From Stenotrophomonas sp. SY1 (lineage in GTDB: Bacteria; Pseudomonadota; Gammaproteobacteria; Xanthomonadales; Xanthomonadaceae), in the NCBI RefSeq assembly GCF_021202945.1, contig NZ_JAJOYR010000001.1, positions 2,213,543-2,277,542 on the forward strand: DNA of 64,000 nucleotides, given 5' to 3'. Below are positions 28,501 to 37,528 of this stretch, in pieces (the first letter of the stretch is position 1; every line of letters begins with the position of its first letter). The position numbers and the translations under genes were made by a program. Under the pieces are notes generated by a model that ran no database searches, had not been told where the DNA came from, and saw only the letters and a list, made by a program, of their open reading frames with translations.

Positions 28501-29590
28501 CATTGGTGTTGGTGAGGGAAGCCGCCCCGTCCGCCAGTACCGACACGCCGATTGAACGCGCACCGCCCACGGTAATGGTCGCGCCATCGACGGTTGCGGT
28601 GGAGCCGGCATCGGTTACTACCAGACCCGGTGACCACAATGCGCTGGTGGTAAGCGAACTTGCACCATCCAGGGTGAAGCTGCCGCCGCTGGCAACACGT
28701 ACGCCGGCGGCCGCCGTGGCCGCATTCCCGGTGCCTGTATGCGACAGGATGCTTGAACTCAATGCCACCGCGCCGCCTGCGTCGGCGCGAACCAGGTTGG
28801 CAAAGGCGCCGGAAGTAGTGGCGGTGACGCCCTGACCGGTGATACGACTGGCGATGCCGCGTGCAACCATGGCATGGCTTCCGTCCAGGGTCGTAGTGTT
28901 CTGTCCGCCCGCCGTCGTGATCTGCGTGCCGTCCAGGGTGACCAGGCCGCCATCGAGCGCCAGTACGCCGAACGCCCCGCGCGAGCCGGTACTCACGCTG
29001 CCTGAAACCAGTTGCACGGTGCTGCCCGCACCTGTCGCTTGCACACCATAGTTGTTGACGGCATTGGAGCCGCCCTGCACGTGAATCCGCGCATCCTCGA
29101 GGCTGATCGTGCCCTGCGCCTCGGCGCTGACACCGCGCATGTTTGCAGGAGAGCTAGTGCCCCCTGGCGCCATGCTGACGACGGCGCCAGCGGCGGTGAT
29201 GCGACTGTCGGCACCGGTTGCGCGAAGCCCGAACTGGCCACCTGCCGCAGCGGCGGACGATGTGGTTTGAACGGTGCTGGAGTTGAGGCTGATCTGCCCA
29301 CCGGATTGGGCCATGGCGCCAGTCGCATTCGTCCCCGTGAGGTTGACGGTAATGCCGTCGCCGATGATTGATCCTGTGGTCTGGGCCGACAGGCCGGTTG
29401 CGTTGGCGCCTACGGTCGCGGTCGAGCCTGGGGAAACCGTGCATTGGCCGCCTGCCGTGGCCACGGCAGGCGAAGGGCAGGTCTGGGCACCGGCCTGTGA
29501 AGACAGGGCCAATGCCACGGCGCCAGCCAGCCGGCACAGTCGGCTTGACCGCCGCGCAACCGGATTGACCGGTGCCGAGTGAACGAACAT
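25517..29590 (-). CDS. Large autotransporter adhesin-like protein (type Va)
   Basis: The 1357-residue protein has a signal peptide (to about residue 35, SSQAGAQ). Its passenger (36 to about 970) consists of many short beta-helix turns rich in Gly, Thr and Ala (e.g. GLSAQTTGSIIGDGITVNLTG, TVDGATITVGGARSIGVSV). A Pro/Asp/Glu linker follows (about 973-1010), then a C-terminal beta-barrel of about 280 residues (GAWMRYVGHDG, YLAYGKGKGE, ending in MRWNW with a terminal Trp). This is the pertactin/AIDA-like layout: passenger outside the cell, barrel in the outer membrane. No protease motif was seen. It carries dyad D 83 bases upstream. Confidence 0.9.
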   Translation of the reverse strand: MFVHSAPVNPVARRSSRLCRLAGAVALALSSQAGAQTCPSPAVATAGGQCTVSPGSTATVGANATGLSAQTTGSIIGDGITVNLTGTNATGAMAQSGGQISLNSSTVQTTSSAAAAGGQFGLRATGADSRITAAGAVVSMAPGGTSSPANMRGVSAEAQGTISLEDARIHVQGGSNAVNNYGVQATGAGSTVQLVSGSVSTGSRGAFGVLALDGGLVTLDGTQITTAGGQNTTTLDGSHAMVARGIASRITGQGVTATTSGAFANLVRADAGGAVALSSSILSHTGTGNAATAAAGVRVASGGSFTLDGASSLTTSALWSPGLVVTDAGSTATVDGATITVGGARSIGVSVLADGAASLTNTNVVMTASGASGSSAPAVLADGAGASISLQDGSVSTERATAHGVRALAGSSITLDGTAITTLGVDAAAISAGSSTITASNFTIVTRGNDNAMGALADGNSTVALTGGSITTYGNQVRQSSFAHALGARNPGGVLTASGTTAHTYGTYAMGVWADDGGTANVDSVTVKTEGVGANGVLAITEQTGAEFPAKVTFTGGSVETLGDLAHGVNAQARNDIPTELARIDIDGTPVTTHGVGAVGLRAALANYGGDPPTGHGEAQVSARNLTVATSGAGAHGALSRDNPTLVQMDNVALRPTGVAAHGAVSLLGGHVVGTSTTVAPTGSDAMALYVVGTPTAISQADFTASTMTNTGGPTVGVAGNGRISLTDTTVTGTDQWLRVGDLDDFPVLVANEAGIQGPSDFPDDDGNLPSAPPPPPPPAPIPLLPGAADITATRSTLTGSAFTADGSVSNLVLVDALWRMTGNSNLTTLVNDPSRIEFAPPVGDPQLASSYKILTVSGYSGDGTLALNTWLGNDGSPSDQLVVLNGTSSGPGFIEVSNTGGLGDLTTANGIRVVQTVNATTTTDNFALAGPVVAGPYEYFLYRGGNAAASGADIENSWFLRSVIDCAVPGAPSPPCPPVPPPDPDPDPDPEPPVPPVPPVPPVPPQPEPPPAYRQEVSLIAAAPAMAQVYGRTIIDTLHERVGDEELLRQRTDFDPDRTGFNGAWMRYVGHDGEHDGGRRGVYGNRGPDFDYRFDALQIGTDLYRHLDPEDDSRKHAGFYLAYGKGKGEVRHNLLEHRFHAGTDRFKAGSVGGYWTGFNAKGAYLDAVAQYTWYDMRIQSPRMQDSFVDADGLALSLEGGWPFILNDGDGRSIEDGRWRLEPQAQVIWQRIDVDDLDVGSAHVRFTDGDSLVARIGARLNRNGQRENKAGELRVSNAWLRANIWHEFRGEPRAEFTTNSGYVPFAVDMGGTWAEVGIGGTWQVSQTGYLFADIDYSWGFGGVNTAWNWKLGMRWNW
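26561..26670 (-). repeat. Pro/Asp/Glu low-complexity linker
   Basis: Inside the autotransporter, short codon repeats encode DPDPDPDPEPP followed by several PPVPPV units between passenger and barrel. Such runs are length-variable and may mark a slippage-prone site. Confidence 0.7.
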
Positions 29591-29673
29591 GGCGACTCCT
29601 GGGTGAACCGCGCCGAGCTCACTCTGCGATTGTTTGCCGCCAATGGAAAACGGTAAAAACCAGCGATTGGCCT

Positions 29674-29687
29674 AAGTAAATAAACTT
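29674..29687 (-). promoter_or_regulatory. Sulfatase-set dyad, site D
   Basis: On the plus strand the core reads AAGTA-AATA-AACTT. The outer arms extend perfectly to CCTAAGT (29671-29677) and ACTTAGG (29684-29690). It ends 83 bases before the autotransporter start. On the minus strand it shares CTAAGT-N3-TTTAC with sites E and F. Confidence 0.6.
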
Positions 29688-29815
29688 AGGCGTCTGGCGC
29701 TGCGCCAAGCCGTTCGTGCGATGGCTGAATGAGGGAGGCCGCGGGTCTGCGTTTACGGCATTGCGATGAAATCCTCGCCCTAGAACCCTGTGCTTTGCTG
29801 TGGTGTCGCAGGACC

Positions 29816-30133
29816 TCACTGAAGCCGGGGGGCTGAACACCCCGATGGACCTGGCTCGCAGTTGAGGCGGTCCCAGCACAGCTGGGCGATCTGGGCAGCC
29901 ACGTTCGAGCTGTTCCTCGGCTGACACGGGGGACGACGTGCATGCAGATCCTTGAGCCAAGCGCTGTGCAGGCCGCGTGGATCGCGCAGATGGATTTCGC
30001 ATGCAAGCTTGATGATGGCGATGCAATCGTTGCGGAAGGAACTGCCGTTCAACGATCTGCGGTCAAAGCGCTGTTGCCAGTACGACAGCTCGCTGACGGC
30101 GTTGACGAATTCCCGATCTCTCAAGCCAATCAT
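29816..30133 (-). CDS. Hypothetical protein
   Basis: The 105-residue hydrophilic protein begins MIGLRDREFVNAVSELSYW. AGGAG lies 7 bases before the ATG at 30133; an ATG two codons upstream is too close to it. Mixed helical content, four cysteines, no signal peptide. I do not recognise the family. It lies upstream of the autotransporter on the same strand but ends before dyad D, so it is probably separate. Confidence 0.6.
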   Translation of the reverse strand: MIGLRDREFVNAVSELSYWQQRFDRRSLNGSSFRNDCIAIIKLACEIHLRDPRGLHSAWLKDLHARRPPCQPRNSSNVAAQIAQLCWDRLNCEPGPSGCSAPRLQ

Positions 30134-30259
30134 GTACATGCTCCTGAAGCAGCCAGCTCACGCATGCGTGCCGGGTTGCCCGCCTGATGGTGCCCTGCGG
30201 GTCAGTTGACTGCGGATTCGATGGGATGACTCTCCGACAGCACTGCCGCAGTTGCGGCA

Positions 30260-30523
30260 TCAGCCGTGCTCGTAGTTCTCCTGAAGCTTCTCGCGCTGGG
30301 CGGCCGCAACAACCGCGCGCTCAACCCGATCAAGCAGGGCCTCAATGCTGCCGCGCCGCTCGGGCTCGTTGGGTGAGCCGGAGGCGGCCTGCAACGCACG
30401 TCTTGTCAGGATGGTGAAGGAGCGAAGCTTGTCCAAGCGTTGCGAGTGCGACCAGGACAGCGTGGACGTGGTGATTTCAAGTGCCAGTTCATCCAGGTCA
30501 GCACGTGCTTCTTCGTAATTCAT
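30260..30523 (-). CDS. Small helical hypothetical protein
   Basis: An 87-residue, highly helical protein (MNYEEARADLDELALEI, SIEALLDRVERAVVAAAQREK) with likely coiled-coil segments. The start at 30523 follows AAGGTG. An in-frame start at 30568 would add 15 unconvincing residues. No family recognised. Confidence 0.55.
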   Translation of the reverse strand: MNYEEARADLDELALEITTSTLSWSHSQRLDKLRSFTILTRRALQAASGSPNEPERRGSIEALLDRVERAVVAAAQREKLQENYEHG

Positions 30524-30878
30524 TCGGTGCACCTTGAGCGCAAGGAACGCCCGATGTCCTGGCAGCATAGGCGCTTTGTGGCGCCCCGGTGTGACGATGG
30601 GGATGAATATGGATTAGCCGTTACATGTGGCCTGCTGGCGATGGCTGGGAAGCCCACTTTTCCCATCGGATCCTGCGATCCGTTTGCAGTAAGCACAATG
30701 CGGACCTGAGATCGGCGTGGCCACGGCTTCAAAAGAGATCGCACGTCCCGAAGGTGCTGTCCATGCTCAGCCCATGACGGTGAGCTTCGCGCACGAAGCA
30801 ACGGCGGTATCTAAGGGGGTCAAGCTGCTTCCATGACATTCAATGGCCGCAGCAGAAGGCGCATAGTCAACCGTGCTG
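30524..30878. other. Intergenic region without a recognised gene
   Basis: Only short overlapping frames with no ribosome site or motif are present; I see no regulatory structure. Confidence 0.4.
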
Positions 30879-32147
30879 TCACCGAAGGGTCTGCTGATCG
30901 TTTGGCGGGCGCGGGACATCCACCGGCGGTGCGGTTTGCCAAGGATAGCCACGGGCGCCGAGCTGATAGGCGTACTCGAACAGGCGCGCCATGTAGTGCC
31001 GATCGAACCGTCTGTGCGGCGGATGCCTGAATTCCGGGCCGATGAACGCAAGGCGATACTCGGCGCCGTCTTGATGCGCCGTGCGATGGATTCTGTCCAG
31101 GTCGTTGATTGCCTGGCGCTGCAGCAACACGCTCAAGGCACGTGAGCCGATACCGACAGTGCGGTGCAGAGCATTCGACCACTCGGGAAGCAGTTTTCCA
31201 TTCATCAGGACGTAAACCCCAATCTTCCCTTGGAAGGGCTCGCCGGTAAGCCGCTCCATCACTGCCAACGTTGCCGAAGGGTAGGTGAATGCCTGCGCAC
31301 TTACGCCACCATCCACGTGCATCTCCTGGTACTGCCTTCCGTCGAGCTCCACGTTGATCAGGACCGGTGAGACCGCTCCGGGAATGCTGGCCGAAGCCAC
31401 CATCACCTTGCGGAAAAGGGTCAAGGCATCCGGCGACCCGCTGGCCGCGATGGCGCCCATGTTCCAGGTGACGGACCGGCCCGAGTACAGCTCGGTGGTG
31501 CCGATCATCAGAGCCCGGCCCTTTCCGTACTCTGCGGCGACGGCCAACAGCACCTGTGGTGTGACGTAGTGTTCGACCAGTTTCATGAGCCGTGCATTAC
31601 TGGACATGCCATCGCTCAGTAGACCGAATGGGCCCCTGGAACGGAATACGCCTTCCTCGCCAATCGAACTGATGGAGCGATGCAACAGATCGTCATAATC
31701 CGGCCCCAGGAACGCAAAGGGCGCGAGCAACCCTCCAGCGCTGACGCCGGTAACCACCCTGAATTCAGGACGGTCACCATGCGCGCTCCAACCTTTGAGC
31801 AGGCCCACCGAGAAGGCTGCATCCTCGCCGCCCCCGGAAATGGCCAGTACGTCGGCGCGCGCGGACGCGTCGGCAGGCAGGCCGCGCAGGGCAGCGGCCT
31901 CCTTCTGACGACGAAGGTCGGCAATCGCATTCTCGACGAAGGGGGTGATGTCGCTGTCCAGCCAATAGCGCGCATTCTCTATTCCGGACACCGTTGCATG
32001 ATCACGCGCCAGCTCGGGTATGGCGTTGGTGTTCGGCATTGAGCTGCAGGCCAGCAGTAAGGAAGTGGTCAGCAGAAACAACGCGAGGCGCGCGGCATGC
32101 CGCACCACGGCGCTCCTGCGCACGCCACCCTCAATGGTCCGGGCCAT
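30879..32147 (-). CDS. Patatin-like phospholipase lipoprotein
   Basis: The 422-residue lipoprotein has a lipobox LLLAC with Cys34. Its patatin domain has an oxyanion loop VLAISGGGEDAAFSVGLL, nucleophile elbow GVSAG (Ser), and the catalytic Asp in HVDGGVSAQ, forming the Ser-Asp dyad of lipid acyl hydrolases. It probably acts on membrane phospholipids at the cell envelope. It lies 56 bases after azoR on the same strand, so it may share its transcript. Confidence 0.88.
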   Translation of the reverse strand: MARTIEGGVRRSAVVRHAARLALFLLTTSLLLACSSMPNTNAIPELARDHATVSGIENARYWLDSDITPFVENAIADLRRQKEAAALRGLPADASARADVLAISGGGEDAAFSVGLLKGWSAHGDRPEFRVVTGVSAGGLLAPFAFLGPDYDDLLHRSISSIGEEGVFRSRGPFGLLSDGMSSNARLMKLVEHYVTPQVLLAVAAEYGKGRALMIGTTELYSGRSVTWNMGAIAASGSPDALTLFRKVMVASASIPGAVSPVLINVELDGRQYQEMHVDGGVSAQAFTYPSATLAVMERLTGEPFQGKIGVYVLMNGKLLPEWSNALHRTVGIGSRALSVLLQRQAINDLDRIHRTAHQDGAEYRLAFIGPEFRHPPHRRFDRHYMARLFEYAYQLGARGYPWQTAPPVDVPRPPNDQQTLR

Positions 32148-32203
32148 GATTGTTGCTCCGAAGTGGCGCGTGGCAGGGGATGTCCCTTATGCGCGGGTAC
32201 GCC

Positions 32204-32812
32204 TTATGCAAAGGCCTTGGCGATCTCATCGTTTGCTGCGCGCAATGCCTGCGCGCGGGGCTCATCGCCCATCGCCAGGCCTTCGGCGCGGATGAACTGG
32301 ATGTCGGTGATTCCCAGGAATCCAAACACGCTTTTCAAGTAGGTTTCGTGGTAATCCATCGGCGCCGCAGGCGTGCCTTCGGCATAGATTCCGCCACGCG
32401 TGGAAGCAATCAGCAGCCGTTTTCCACCGGCGAGTCCTTCCGGGCCCTTCTCGGTGTAACGGAATGTCTTGCCGGCAACAGCGATGCGATCGATCCAGGC
32501 CTTGAGCTGGCTGGGGATGCTGAAGTTGTACATCGGGGCACCGATGACGATCACATCCGAATCGAGGAAGGTTTCCAGATCACTCGCACCGGCATTGACA
32601 TCCTGCTGGATGGTCGAGGATTCGGGCGTGGCTCCCTGCGCTGCGGCAAGATGCGCACCGGCCAGATGCCCAACGGGCTGCGCCGCCAGGTCCCGGTAGA
32701 TGACGGTCGCAGTAGTGGTGCTGGCCCGTGCGGCATGCACGAGCTTTGCGGTCAATTGCCGGCTGACCGAGTTGTCGCCAAGGATGCTGGAATCGATGTG
32801 GAGGAGTTTCAT
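32204..32812 (-). CDS. azoR: FMN-dependent NADH-azoreductase
   Basis: The 202-residue flavodoxin-like quinone/azo reductase begins [21 protein letters not shown], with the FMN phosphate loop typical of AzoR. It also has [44 protein letters not shown] and [15 protein letters not shown]. It reduces quinones and azo compounds by two electrons in the cytoplasm and protects against electrophiles. The start at 32812 follows AGGTGA. It is divergent from the pirin genes, which often share redox-stress control. Confidence 0.93.
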   Translation of the reverse strand: MKLLHIDSSILGDNSVSRQLTAKLVHAARASTTTATVIYRDLAAQPVGHLAGAHLAAAQGATPESSTIQQDVNAGASDLETFLDSDVIVIGAPMYNFSIPSQLKAWIDRIAVAGKTFRYTEKGPEGLAGGKRLLIASTRGGIYAEGTPAAPMDYHETYLKSVFGFLGITDIQFIRAEGLAMGDEPRAQALRAANDEIAKAFA

Positions 32813-33176
32813 GTCGTTCACCTGATGGTTTTGGGAGGAGCGGTCCCATCGCTGTACTTCGAAACCGCAGGGCACACCCTATGCACGCTGCCGGCAGGCG
32901 ACTAGAAGGCGATCCGGGATTTCACCCGTCCATCCAGTGAAGCAATGCCCGGCCCGGCGTTCCAGCGGCGGGATTTGCGGGCCAGCGTCCCGGGTAGAGC
33001 CGCTCCGCCGGTACGCACGCGTCGTGCAGTGCAAGGGCGATGCAAAAGCGATTGGGTCCGTTGATGGATGAATGAAATCCCTTTCTAGTGGCTACTGGAT
33101 GGACGGCCTGACTCCTAGATTGTTGTCCCGCCAGCCGACACGCCTGGCTGGACAACCATGCACAGGAGCTACCGAC
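32813..33176. other. Divergent promoter region azoR / pirin
   Basis: It holds both promoters and no gene. CTAGTGGCTACTGG near 33085-33098 is a loose repeat, but does not fit the N4 dyad. Confidence 0.4.
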
Positions 33177-34046
33177 ATGCTTGAACCAGCCAGTCACGAA
33201 AGTCAGGCCCGTAGCAGCCATCACCGGCTTCGCGCGATGACGCACAGGAGCCGCGGGCAGTCGAAGGGCCCCGTCATCCGCTTGATCAGCCCCTCGGACC
33301 TTGGTGAAGTGCTCAAGCCGTTCGTGTTCCTCGATCTGATCGACACCGCGCATCTGCGCGGAGACAGAACGCCGGGATTTGGTCTTCACCCACATTCCGG
33401 GATTGCCACGTTGACGTGGTTGTTCGAGGGATCGGTTGCCTATGAGGATGACCAGGGGCGATGCGGGCGCATCGAGCAGGGCTGGATGGAATGGATGCAT
33501 GCCGGCAGTGGTGCCTGGCATGGCGGTGATTTCGGCAACTCCAACCGGCTGCGCGGCTTCCAGCTCTGGCTGGCCTTGCCACCTGCAGCCGAACTGGCGC
33601 TGCCATACAGCAGGTACGTCGGTCCGAGCAGTATCGGCCGGGATGGGCCGGTGGCTGTTCTGCTGGGACGGCACGGCCGCGTCACAGGGCCGATCGCAAC
33701 GCCTTCGCTTATCAACTACTTCGCGATCACACTTGCAGCCGGCCAACGTTGGAGATTCCAGCCCCCGACTGGTCACACAGTGGCATGGGCAGCCGTAAGT
33801 GCCGGCGCATTGCGAGGTTCCGGGACCATCGCGGCCGGTGAAGTCGGCGTGTTCGAGAACGGCGAGGATGCCATCGAGTTCGTCGCAATCGAGGATGCGG
33901 AGTTTGTGTTCGGTTCGGCAGCCAAGCATCCCCATGAGCTCGTTCTGGGCCGCCACTCCGTGCACACCTGTGCGCGATCCCTGGCACAGGGCGAAAAACG
34001 CATCCAGACACTTGGCGAACAGCTGCGCGCTGCAGGCCGGTTCTGA
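33177..34046 (+). CDS. Pirin family protein 1
   Basis: The 289-residue bicupin has the pirin hallmarks GPVIRLISPSDLGEVLKPFVFLDLID, FGLHPHSGIATLTWLFEGSVAYED (metal-binding His pair) and MEWMHAGSGAWHGGDF. Pirins are iron-binding; some act as quercetinases or redox-sensitive coregulators. The ATG at 33177 follows AGGAG; an upstream ATG at 33072 has no support. The second pirin starts 53 bases after the stop. Confidence 0.87.
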   Translation: MLEPASHESQARSSHHRLRAMTHRSRGQSKGPVIRLISPSDLGEVLKPFVFLDLIDTAHLRGDRTPGFGLHPHSGIATLTWLFEGSVAYEDDQGRCGRIEQGWMEWMHAGSGAWHGGDFGNSNRLRGFQLWLALPPAAELALPYSRYVGPSSIGRDGPVAVLLGRHGRVTGPIATPSLINYFAITLAAGQRWRFQPPTGHTVAWAAVSAGALRGSGTIAAGEVGVFENGEDAIEFVAIEDAEFVFGSAAKHPHELVLGRHSVHTCARSLAQGEKRIQTLGEQLRAAGRF

Positions 34047-34099
34047 TGGTCAGGTTGCCACAGTGTTCCACCCAATACTCTCCAAACAGGAGCATCGCA

Positions 34100-34975
34100 A
34101 TGAACTCCACAGCCATCAGCGAATGGAAAGTCCGGCGCATAACCAAGGCTGGCAAGGCCGAGCCGGGTTTCGCCGGCCCTGGACACACTGCAAGGAAAGT
34201 GTTCGGCTCGGACAACTTCGAGCTGACCAATCCCTTCGTGCTGATGATGGACGATACCTTGGCTTTCCAGCCCGGGCAGCCGGTGGGCGAGGCGCATCCG
34301 CACGCGGGACTGGAAACCGTCACGCTTATCCTGGAAGGCTCGCTCATTGACGCTGCGGAAGGGCATCTGCACACCGGCGATCTGGCCTGGATGACCGCGG
34401 GTCGGGGCATCGTCCACAACGAAGATGTCGTCGCTACCGGACACGCCCGCATCCTCCAGCTCTGGGTGGCATTGCCGCAACATCATCGTGATGAACCGCC
34501 GGCACTCCAGATTGTTCCGCTGCAGACGGCGTCTGTCCGGAACGAATCAGGCGCCGAGGTGCGTCTCTACAGCGGACGCGCGGGCGAGTTGGAATCACCC
34601 ACGGTCACCCGCGTGCCCATGACGGTCGTGGACCTGTTGCTGCAACCCCATGCCCGCGTTTGGCAGGCGTTTCCGGCAGGACAGAGCGGGTTTGCCTATG
34701 TCACCGATGGGCGACTGACAATCGGCGACGTCCCACTGCGGGCTGGAGAGGTAGGCTGGGGAGCAGGCGATATGCAGGCCGCATCCGGTGCCACCATCGT
34801 CGCCGGAGACCAAGGCGCCCGCGTGACCATCTATGCGGGTCAACCCATCGACGAATCGGTGATGCAGCATGGTCCGTTCGTTGGTGGCAGCAGAGCGGAG
34901 TTGGCGCACTTCTATCAGGAGTTCCATGCGGGGCACTTCGTGCGAATCCGGGATGTTGCCGTTGCCAAACCATGA
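34100..34975 (+). CDS. Pirin family protein 2
   Basis: The 291-residue bicupin has VGEAHPHAGLETVTLILEGSL (metal-binding His residues), DLAWMTAGRGIVHNEDV and ILQLWVALPQHHRDEPPALQ, typical of pirins. AGGAG precedes the ATG at 34100. It pairs with the upstream pirin and is convergent with a LysR gene 23 bases away. Two adjacent pirins of different sequence may form partners. Confidence 0.88.
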   Translation: MNSTAISEWKVRRITKAGKAEPGFAGPGHTARKVFGSDNFELTNPFVLMMDDTLAFQPGQPVGEAHPHAGLETVTLILEGSLIDAAEGHLHTGDLAWMTAGRGIVHNEDVVATGHARILQLWVALPQHHRDEPPALQIVPLQTASVRNESGAEVRLYSGRAGELESPTVTRVPMTVVDLLLQPHARVWQAFPAGQSGFAYVTDGRLTIGDVPLRAGEVGWGAGDMQAASGATIVAGDQGARVTIYAGQPIDESVMQHGPFVGGSRAELAHFYQEFHAGHFVRIRDVAVAKP

Positions 34976-34998
34976 GCAACAAGGAGCCGCCGGCAGCG

Positions 34999-35907
34999 TC
35001 AAACTCCGGTCGTCACCAACCCGGTCTCGACCAGCTTGGTCATGGCGAAATCAATGAAGGCACTCACTGCACGTGGCATCTGCCTGCGGCTCTGGTAGAC
35101 GAGGTAGACATTCACACCATCAATTCCGTAGTCCGGCAGAACCAGGACCAACTGGCCATTCTGCAGGTGGGGTGCGCACATGACGTCGGGAAGCAGGGCG
35201 ATGCCGGCGCCTGCGACACTGGCCTTGAGAAGCGTCAGCGCCGAGTTGGCGAAGAACCGCCCATGTACTTCCGCCTCGACAGGCCCATTCGGGCCGTCCA
35301 GATACCAGCTCAGACGTCCAGGCGCTGATCGAGCGGCGATGCAATCGTGATCCTTCAGGTCATCAGGTGACTGGGGAACACCTCGCTCCTCCAGATACGA
35401 AGGGCTGGCAACCAGGCACGCTCGATTCCTGCCGATGTGACGGGCGATCAACGTGGGCTCGGTAACTTCCCCTGCGCGGACGGCGACATCAATGCCCTCG
35501 GCGATCAGGTCCGCCCGCGCGTCGCTGAGTACGAACTCAAGCGTGACCCTGGGATAGGCCGCCAGGAATTCCTTTGCCCAACGCACGTCGAACCAGTTGA
35601 AGAAGTCAGCGGCTGCGGCCACCCGGACTTTGCCGGAAGGGGTCTGGGTACCTTCACCCAGTTCAAGCGCGGCTTCGGACAGGGCATCTATCTGCGCCGC
35701 GCTGCGCGCATAGAGCGTCTCGCCGGCATCGGTGAGCGTGAGCTTCCGGGTTGACCGGTGCAACAGTCGCAGGCCCAGTTGTTCCTCGAGCTGCTGGATC
35801 CGCCGGCTGGCGGTATTGGAAGGGATTCCGATACGACGAGCAGCCTCGGCAAAGCTGCCAGCCTTGACCACTTGCACGAACAAGGCCACGTCATTCAGGT
35901 CGATCAT
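34999..35907 (-). CDS. LysR-family transcriptional regulator
   Basis: The 302-residue regulator has an N-terminal winged HTH (MIDLNDVALFVQVVKAGSFAEAARRIGIPSNTASRRIQQLE) and a LysR substrate-binding domain. It belongs to the CrgA-like group often beside redox enzymes. The start at 35907 gives the classic N-terminus; a codon at 35922 is possible. It is divergent from the GlcG-like/SDR genes, which are its likely targets. Confidence 0.9.
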   Translation of the reverse strand: MIDLNDVALFVQVVKAGSFAEAARRIGIPSNTASRRIQQLEEQLGLRLLHRSTRKLTLTDAGETLYARSAAQIDALSEAALELGEGTQTPSGKVRVAAAADFFNWFDVRWAKEFLAAYPRVTLEFVLSDARADLIAEGIDVAVRAGEVTEPTLIARHIGRNRACLVASPSYLEERGVPQSPDDLKDHDCIAARSAPGRLSWYLDGPNGPVEAEVHGRFFANSALTLLKASVAGAGIALLPDVMCAPHLQNGQLVLVLPDYGIDGVNVYLVYQSRRQMPRAVSAFIDFAMTKLVETGLVTTGV

Positions 35908-36184
35908 CTCTGCACATCCCAATGCCTGCCGCGCAGGCTGCCCGCAGCACAGTGATCAAAAGCGCTCCACGGTGCAAGGGGGCGGCGATGGGCTTCGCGG
36001 CTGGAGCGGCGAGCCGGGGTACCCCCGCAGGGAAGGGCGGGGGGCAGCACCGGCTGGACATACAGCTTCGCAATCGCCGAACACTCGCCGCAATCCAGGA
36101 ACGGTGCGTCCGGGCTGCCGTCCCTAATCTGCCCACAACGGAATTGCGGGGCTTTTCCCACGATCCGAACCGGAGCACAGAACC

Positions 36185-36586
36185 ATGATCACCTTGCATC
36201 AAGCCCGCACGCTGATCGCCGCCGGCGAGGCTCGGGCCGACGCCCTGGGCGTCGCCGCCAACATCGCCGTGCTCGACGCCGGCGCACACCTCAAGGCCTT
36301 CGCCCGCCAGGATGGCGCGGTGCTGGGTTCCATTGAAATCGCGGTCAACAAGGCCCGCTCGGCGGCACTGTTCCAGGCGCCGACGGAAGCCTTGTGGGAC
36401 TACGCCAAACCCGGTGGTCCGTCGCCCGGACTGGAGAACAGCAACGGTGGCCTGGTGGTGTTTCCCGGCGGCCTGCCGCTGTTCGACGCCAGTGGCGCTC
36501 TGATTGGTGCCGTTGGTGTCTCCGGCGGCGCACCTTCGCAAGACCTCGATATCGCACAGGCCGCAGCTGCCGTGCTTCTGGCCTGA
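36185..36586 (+). CDS. GlcG/HbpS-family heme-binding-like protein
   Basis: The 133-residue protein begins ITLHQARTLIAAGEARADALG and contains VAVLDAGAHLKAFARQDGA-like and KARSAALFQAPTEAL segments plus GGLPLFDASGALIGAVGVSGG, which is the GlcG/HbpS (DUF336) fold. HbpS-like members bind heme or act as redox sensors; the role here is inferred only. It starts the rightward redox gene group. Confidence 0.85.
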   Translation: MITLHQARTLIAAGEARADALGVAANIAVLDAGAHLKAFARQDGAVLGSIEIAVNKARSAALFQAPTEALWDYAKPGGPSPGLENSNGGLVVFPGGLPLFDASGALIGAVGVSGGAPSQDLDIAQAAAAVLLA

Positions 36587-36632
36587 ACAACCATCGCGTA
36601 CCTGCTTCCAACACAACCTTCTGGAGAACGAC

Positions 36633-37463
36633 ATGAACACCAACACCAACAACACTAAGACCATCCTGATCACCGGCGCTGCCGGCGGCTTCGGCAAGGG
36701 CGCTGCCATTGGCATGGCCCGCAACGGCCACAACATCATCGCCACCGTCCACGTGGCCTCGCAGGTCACACCGTTGCGCGAGGAAGTAGCGCGCCTGGGT
36801 CTGGCCGACAGGATCACGGTCCAGCGCCTGGACCTGACCGATCCCTATGACATCAAGCAGGCCCTTACCTGGGACTTCGACATCCTGTGGAACAACGCCG
36901 GTATGGGCGAGGCCGGTCCGGTCTGGGAGATTCCACTGGAGCTGGTTCGCAAGAACTTCGAGGTCAACGTCTTCCTGCCGCTGCAATTGACCCAGGACGT
37001 ACTGCGCAAGTGGATCAAGGAGGGCAGCGCTCGCGGCAAGAAGGTGGTGTTCACCTCGTCGATGGGCGGCTTGTTCACCCCGGCGAACTGGGGCACCTAC
37101 GTCTCCACCAAGCACGCACTGGAATCGATTGCCGAGGCGTTGCAGCAGGAACTGGCCGCCTATGGCGTGAAGATCCAGACCATCAATCCTGGTGCGTACT
37201 ACACCGGTTACAACGAGACGATGGCGGACAACCCGTTCCGTTGGCTGGACGAAGAAGTTCACTTCACCAAGCGCGCCGACCTGCGCAAGGGCTTCGATGA
37301 TTTCTTCGCCACGCCCGAAGGAAAGATGGATGCGCAGGAAATGATCGATCGCATGATCGAGGTCGTTCCGGCGGACACCGGCAAGTTCCGCAACGTCATG
37401 CCGAAGGCAATCGAAGACATGCTCAAGGCGCACCAGAGCGCTGCCTGGGACAACGCGATCTGA
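36633..37463 (+). CDS. Short-chain dehydrogenase/reductase (SDR) 1
   Basis: The 276-residue SDR has the cofactor motif TGAAGGFG (residues 14-21), NNAG, and the catalytic Ser-Tyr-Lys (TSSMGG, then YVSTK). It is an NAD(P)-dependent oxidoreductase of unknown substrate. The ATG at 36633 follows GGAG. It lies 46 bases after the GlcG-like gene and is probably co-transcribed. Confidence 0.9.
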   Translation: MNTNTNNTKTILITGAAGGFGKGAAIGMARNGHNIIATVHVASQVTPLREEVARLGLADRITVQRLDLTDPYDIKQALTWDFDILWNNAGMGEAGPVWEIPLELVRKNFEVNVFLPLQLTQDVLRKWIKEGSARGKKVVFTSSMGGLFTPANWGTYVSTKHALESIAEALQQELAAYGVKIQTINPGAYYTGYNETMADNPFRWLDEEVHFTKRADLRKGFDDFFATPEGKMDAQEMIDRMIEVVPADTGKFRNVMPKAIEDMLKAHQSAAWDNAI

Positions 37464-37528
37464 CCACTGCTCACCCTCGGATCGGCGTGCACACCACTCC
37501 GGTCCGGGGGCTTCTCGAGGACACTCAC

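Noticed and set aside
33085..33098. CTAGTGGCTACTGG near the first pirin gene
   Set aside because: Arms and spacer do not fit the dyad consensus.
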